The translations under genes were made by a program, and so were the position numbers. The notes beneath the pieces are model-generated. The model was not told the origin of the DNA. It did no database searches and worked only from the letters and a program-made list of their open reading frames with translations. This document shows positions 41,252-43,422 of a stretch of 43,422 nucleotides of DNA, one piece after another (positions within the stretch are counted from its first letter, which is position 1; each line of letters begins with the position of its first letter). The stretch comes from Streptomyces albireticuli (lineage in GTDB: Bacteria > Actinomycetota > Actinomycetes > Streptomycetales > Streptomycetaceae): NCBI RefSeq assembly GCF_021228125.1, contig NZ_JAJQQS010000030.1:1-43422 (forward strand). The letters are read 5' to 3'.

Positions 41252-42802
41252 CTACTCTTCCTTGTCTGACGAGAGATCACTGTTCGGCCGGTCGCGATCC
41301 GGCTCCGGGAGCTCCCCGTTGATGCCTCTGGTGAAGGCCGCGAGCCACATGCCGGGCTGCTTGGGCGGCTGCTCCGGGAGGTCGCGCTCGGGTCCCGGCT
41401 GCACCGGGACGCTCGGCCGGGTGCGCATCGCCTGCTCCCGCTCCCGTTCCCGCTGGGCGGCCGCGGCCCGGCCGAAGGGGAGCGGCGCGGGGCCGCGCCG
41501 CCGCCGGCGCTGAGGCAGCCCGCTGTCGCCCAGCGGCGGCGGGATGGGGTGCTCCATCATGGGCGGCGGCGTCTCGGGGCCGGGCGCGGGGATCCGTTGG
41601 CCGGGGCGCCGCTTGGACTTGAAGGGGGGCAGCTTGGGGGCGCGGGCGATGTCGCCGCCGGGGTGCTTGCTCGCGGTGATCAGGTCCATGGGGATGACCA
41701 GCACCGCCCGTACGCCGCCGTAGGCGGAGGGCCGCAGCGACACCAGGAAGTTGTACGAGCGGGCGAGCCGGGCGACGACCGCCAGGCCCAGCCGGGGCGC
41801 CTCGCCCAGGTCGTCGAGGTCGAGCTCGCTCTCCTTGGACAGCACCCGGTCGGTGCGGCGCCTGGCCTCGTCGGTCAGGCCGACGCCGGCGTCCTCGATC
41901 TCGACCGCGATGCCGGACTGGATGTCCACGGCGGTCAGGTGCACCCGGGTCTGCGGCGGGGAGTAGCGGGTGGCGTTGTCCAGCAGCTCGGCCAGCGCGT
42001 GGATCACCGGCTCGACGGCGGGGCCGACCACGGCGACGTCCGCGACGGAGTGCAGGTCGACGCGGCGGTACTCGAGGATCCGGGACATGGCGCCGCGGAG
42101 CACGTTGTAGAGCGGGATCTCGTTCTTCCACTGGCGGCCGGGGCGGGAGCCGCCGAGCACGGCGATGCTGTCGGCGAGCCGGCCGGTCAGGGCGTTGCCG
42201 TGGTCGAGGTGGAGGAGGTCGCCGAAGACGTCCGGGTCGTTGCCGTGCTTGTGCTCCATCTCCCGGATGTCATAGGCCTGTTGGTGGACGATGGCCTGCA
42301 CCCGGCGGGCGATGTTGACGAAGGCGCGCTGCGCGGAGTCGCGCATGCTCTCCTCGGCCTGGACCGCCTCGATGACGGACTTCAGCACCGAGCGGTGCGC
42401 CGCGGCGTAGCCCGGCTCCAGGTCGTGCGTCGGCAGCGTGTGCCGCAGGATCACCTCCGTGGGCTCGCCGCGCTTGAGCAGGCGGACCGCGCGGGGCAGC
42501 AGCTCACGGGCCAACCGGAGGGTCTCCGCCTCGTGTTCGTCGAGCCGGTAGCGCAGCGCGGTCTCCTGCTCGGCGCACCGGCGGCGCAGGCCGGTGATCA
42601 CCCGGCCGCGCCGGGCGGCCTCGGAGGCCGCCAGCGCCACCGCGACGGTGGCCGAGGACCCGCACCAGCCGACGGGGACGCGTGCCTCCGGGGTCACGAC
42701 GGCCACCGCGGTTCCCGTGCACACCGCCAGCACCAGAGGTGAGATCAGCCATATCAGCGCGGAGACGGGCCGTCGCCGGTCTGACGAGCCAGTACCAACC
42801 AT
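41252..42802 (-). CDS. cvnA: Conservon sensor histidine kinase-like protein CvnA
   Basis: About 516 residues. Two membrane helices lie near the N terminus (ALIWLISPLVLAVCTGTAVA and a second from about residue 41). A coiled-coil linker runs to about 130. A dimerisation-like helical region follows (DSAQRAFVNIARRVQAIVHQ), then an HATPase domain with the N box ALAELLDNATRYSP and the G box VEIEDAGVGL. The C-terminal 120 residues are Pro/Arg-rich and disordered. The N terminus is short, without the large extracellular sensor of some CvnA proteins. ATG at 42802 has GAGG six bases upstream; the frame extends to 42958 without support. It heads the cvnA-B-C-D-P450 operon. Confidence 0.9.
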   Translation of the reverse strand: MVGTGSSDRRRPVSALIWLISPLVLAVCTGTAVAVVTPEARVPVGWCGSSATVAVALAASEAARRGRVITGLRRRCAEQETALRYRLDEHEAETLRLARELLPRAVRLLKRGEPTEVILRHTLPTHDLEPGYAAAHRSVLKSVIEAVQAEESMRDSAQRAFVNIARRVQAIVHQQAYDIREMEHKHGNDPDVFGDLLHLDHGNALTGRLADSIAVLGGSRPGRQWKNEIPLYNVLRGAMSRILEYRRVDLHSVADVAVVGPAVEPVIHALAELLDNATRYSPPQTRVHLTAVDIQSGIAVEIEDAGVGLTDEARRRTDRVLSKESELDLDDLGEAPRLGLAVVARLARSYNFLVSLRPSAYGGVRAVLVIPMDLITASKHPGGDIARAPKLPPFKSKRRPGQRIPAPGPETPPPMMEHPIPPPLGDSGLPQRRRRRGPAPLPFGRAAAAQREREREQAMRTRPSVPVQPGPERDLPEQPPKQPGMWLAAFTRGINGELPEPDRDRPNSDLSSDKEE

Positions 42803-43296
42803 CGGGATCCTCGAACTCTTGAAACGCAGGAGAAAAAGGGGCTGGGTGCCGGGGCGCGGCGGTCTTCGCGGTCTCGCGGAGAACAGGCGACGGGGCGGCA
42901 CTCGTCCGCAGCGTGCGATGGGCGTGCACTGGTTGTGCAGCAGCCGTGCACCGGCCACAACCCGCTGCGCGACATGGAGCGTAGCCGGTCGTCGAGGTGC
43001 TCCGGCGCGAAGTTGTCATATTCGCGGATTGGCCTGACGAGGGAATTGGCAAGGCCTCATAATGACCCCACGTCACAAATACCGAATGTGTTTCCGCATT
43101 TCATGGATGAATGTTCGATCATTCCGGGGTGAGAGGGCCCCGGCGGCCGGAACCGCGCTGGAGTCACCCCCGCCCCGCACCGGAGTCACGGGGGTGCTGT
43201 ACGCGCGGCGCCACCGGATGGTTGCGGGCACGGCTCGAAGGTCACGCTCCCGGGTGGTGCGTCCGGCGAACCCTGCCCCTGCTCCGGCCGACGGGA
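42803..43296. other. Intergenic region between cvnA and the insertion sequence
   Basis: About 490 bases with no gene that I can support. It must contain the cvn operon promoter, reading leftward. AT-rich islands lie near 43015-43080 and 43085-43125. The only clear structure is the phased direct repeat at 42913-42956. Confidence 0.5.
42913..42956. promoter_or_regulatory. Four 11-bp phased direct repeats (GTGCA type) upstream of cvnA
   Basis: GTGCGA, GTGCAC, GTGCAG and GTGCAC begin at 42913, 42924, 42935 and 42946, exactly 11 bp apart. They lie 111-154 bp upstream of the cvnA start codon. Direct repeats on an 11-bp period are what PhoB/OmpR-class regulators (such as Streptomyces PhoP boxes) and SARP activators bind. 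No such regulator is encoded in the window. Confidence 0.5.
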
Positions 43297-43300
43297 CTAG
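43297..43300. other. CTAG, likely target-site copy at the IS edge
   Basis: The four bases CTAG immediately precede the sequence that looks like the end of an insertion sequence. Several IS5-group elements insert into and duplicate CTAG. The second copy would be outside the window. Confidence 0.4.
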
Positions 43301-43422
43301 GGTCTGTATTGAGTCGTGATCACTGAGTGGTTCGGGTGAGGTCCTTGATCCAGATCATGGAGGCGCGGAGGTGGACTCCGGCGAGGTAGCTCTCGGGGGT
43401 CTTGTCGTAGCGGGTGGCGATC
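43301..43422 (-). mobile_element. End of an IS5-type insertion sequence, cut by the window edge
   Basis: From 43301 to the right edge. It starts GGTCTGTATTGAGTCGTG, a plausible terminal inverted repeat, and contains the 3' end of a transposase gene. The other end is not visible, so completeness cannot be judged. Confidence 0.6.
43320..43422 (-). CDS. IS5-family transposase, C-terminal fragment
   Basis: The minus strand encodes IATRYDKTPESYLAGVHLRA, then SMIWIKDLTRTTQ and a stop at 43320. RYDKT...SYLAGVHLRA-x-MIWI is the usual C terminus of IS5-family (DDE) transposases found in Streptomyces. Only about 34 codons are within the window; the rest lies to the right. The stop is 19 bases from the inferred IS end. 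Confidence 0.75.
   Translation of the reverse strand, partial: IATRYDKTPESYLAGVHLRASMIWIKDLTRTTQ

Overview
The window comes from a high-GC actinomycete, almost certainly a Streptomyces. Codon third positions are nearly all G or C, and GTG starts and 4-base GTGA overlaps are frequent. The gene set includes a conservon, a glycine-riboswitch gcvP and a garA-ftsR block. From memory only, the order cardiolipin synthase - manC - DUF881/Sbp - FHA - ftsR - DUF151 - MerR - dinB - gcvP ... fabG - ung ... lnt follows part of the Streptomyces coelicolor core chromosome (roughly SCO1389 down to SCO1336). The stretch from about 37 kb to the right edge looks accessory.

Layout. 1-180: 5S rRNA and its palindromic terminator, the tail of an rrn operon. 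0.28-11.1 kb: envelope and growth housekeeping genes. These are a eukaryote-type cardiolipin synthase, a GDP-mannose pyrophosphorylase fused to a degenerate mutase module, a DUF881-Sbp-DUF881 membrane operon, a GarA/OdhI-like FHA protein, FtsR, a DUF151 protein, a second MerR protein and DNA polymerase IV with a repeat-rich tail. 11.2-14.9 kb: a PRC-barrel protein, then a tandem glycine riboswitch driving gcvP. 15-21.2 kb: small conserved Streptomyces proteins, a GCS2-type ligase, a CPBP protease-like membrane protein, and a PhzF-like isomerase divergent from a PadR regulator. 21.4-26.3 kb: a stand-alone Clp-N protein and three DMT/EamA exporters, one preceded by an apparent leaderless PPP leader peptide and one divergent from a LysR regulator. 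26.3-31.4 kb: a PPOX-like protein, a cysteine-less isochorismatase-like protein, an overlapping HipA-like kinase/DUF3037 pair, two SDR reductases behind a strong promoter with a candidate operator, and uracil-DNA glycosylase. 31.4-37 kb: a collagen-like lipoprotein, a TetR regulator sharing twin operators with an FAD monooxygenase/Gfo-Idh operon, and apolipoprotein N-acyltransferase.

37.3-42.8 kb is the most interesting part. A class I terpene synthase with all canonical motifs converges on and overlaps by 112 bp a five-gene conservon (cvnA-B-C-D plus a P450). The P450 lacks the near-universal ExxR motif and has EQVLW, the signature of the CYP157 family. Upstream of cvnA there are four GTGC-type direct repeats at exact 11-bp spacing, resembling a regulator operator. 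The window ends inside an IS5-type insertion sequence that appears to have inserted at CTAG.

Functions are read from motifs and family knowledge; no database search was run. Product chemistry (terpene, monooxygenase substrate, exporter substrates) cannot be read from the sequence.
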